This document shows, piece after piece, positions 22,058 to 22,185 of a DNA stretch of 22,185 nucleotides. The notes below the pieces were generated by a model. The model was not told the DNA's origin. It saw only the letters and a list, made by a program, of their open reading frames with translations, and searched no databases. The DNA is from JANLSO01 sp031362405 (GTDB taxonomy: Bacteria > Actinomycetota > Thermoleophilia > Miltoncostaeales > Miltoncostaeaceae), in the NCBI GenBank assembly GCA_031362405.1, contig JANLSO010000082.1, forward strand, positions 1 through 22,185. Direction: 5' to 3'. Position 1 is the first letter of the stretch. Each line of letters opens with the position of its first letter. Both the position numbers and the translations under genes were made by a program.

Positions 22058-22185
22058 TCACGCCGCTGCTCTGTTCCCTGCCCGGCGGGCGCGGCGCGTC
22101 TCGTCCCGAAGGTGCGCCTCCAGCTCGTCCCGAGCGATCAGCGTGCGGTTCCCGTCGTTGATGCGGGTGAGGAGCCCTTCGGACA
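22058..22185 (-). CDS. second excisionase-type protein (5' part outside window)
   Basis: The last 42 codons of a protein nearly identical to the excisionase at 4998-5306: SEGLLTRINDGNRTLIARDE, LEAHLRDETRRARR, then a differing tail (AGNRAAA). Over 95 bp (5031-5125 against 22091-22185) I count 13 mismatches, about 86% identity, but only 2 changes in the 34 residues of the wing and basic tail, so both copies have been kept under selection. The rest of the gene and, by analogy, a further conjugation operon should lie to the right. Confidence 0.85.
   Translation of the reverse strand, partial: SEGLLTRINDGNRTLIARDELEAHLRDETRRARRAGNRAAA

Noticed and set aside
3803..22185. Second copy of the tRNA-Lys 3' end (attR)
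   Set aside because: I looked for the T-loop/acceptor sequence and found no second occurrence in the window.
1..22185. CRISPR arrays, rRNA genes, complete insertion sequences
   Set aside because: No regularly spaced direct repeats, rRNA sequence or transposase frames were recognised.

Overview
The window is GC-rich, with dense same-strand operons, GTG and apparent CTG starts, and mobile-element genes of the SCO6880/SCO6881 type known from actinobacteria. It therefore looks like an actinobacterial chromosome, possibly of the Thermoleophilia kind (inference). It reads as a housekeeping segment that ends at a tRNA-Lys gene, followed by an integrative element with a decayed conjugation module, a redox/metal cargo island, and a patchwork of gene fragments.

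1-3.7 kb (minus strand): an apparently intact housekeeping run, pterin-4a-carbinolamine dehydratase, dihydroorotate dehydrogenase (pyrD), a CPA2 cation:proton antiporter and its TrkA-C/KhtT-like subunit (cut by the window edge). Upstream lies a VapBC-type pair (AbrB-fold antitoxin and PIN toxin). tRNA-Lys(TTT) closes this part.

3.8-11.8 kb: a tyrosine integrase starts about 100 bp after the tRNA, converging on a small MerR-fold excisionase. Behind the excisionase, on the minus strand and mostly coupled by 4-bp overlaps, is an actinobacterial type IV secretion/conjugation operon. Its order is DUF6112-like membrane protein, SCO6883-like protein, SCO6881-like channel protein, SCO6880/PrgI-like protein, VirB4-like ATPase, VirD4/TraG-like coupling protein. 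Four of these six genes carry frameshifts, and the coupling protein also has an in-frame amber codon. Integrase and excisionase are intact. The element looks able to recombine but not to conjugate by itself.

12.1-18.2 kb: a cargo island whose transcription units all begin at a 17-bp dyad of the form ACTAC-N7-GTAGT. It holds TlpA-like thioredoxin plus CcdA, SCO1-like copper chaperone plus a beta-propeller lipoprotein, two 73-residue membrane proteins with an ACPxxM motif plus a SAM methyltransferase, a BlaI/CopY repressor plus M56 (BlaR1-like) protease, and a truncated lgt. I read it as a BlaI/M56-controlled envelope thiol/copper module. It is the most interesting system in the window.

18.2-22.2 kb: mosaic DNA. 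An ECF42-type sigma factor with its DGPF/YCII partner is followed by only the first ~24 codons of an acyl-CoA dehydrogenase, which stop at a junction near 18,900. Further right are the N-terminus of a serine recombinase, the C-terminal two thirds of a DNA methyltransferase, and, running off the right edge, a second excisionase gene about 86% identical in DNA to the first. This points to a second, related element starting just outside the window.
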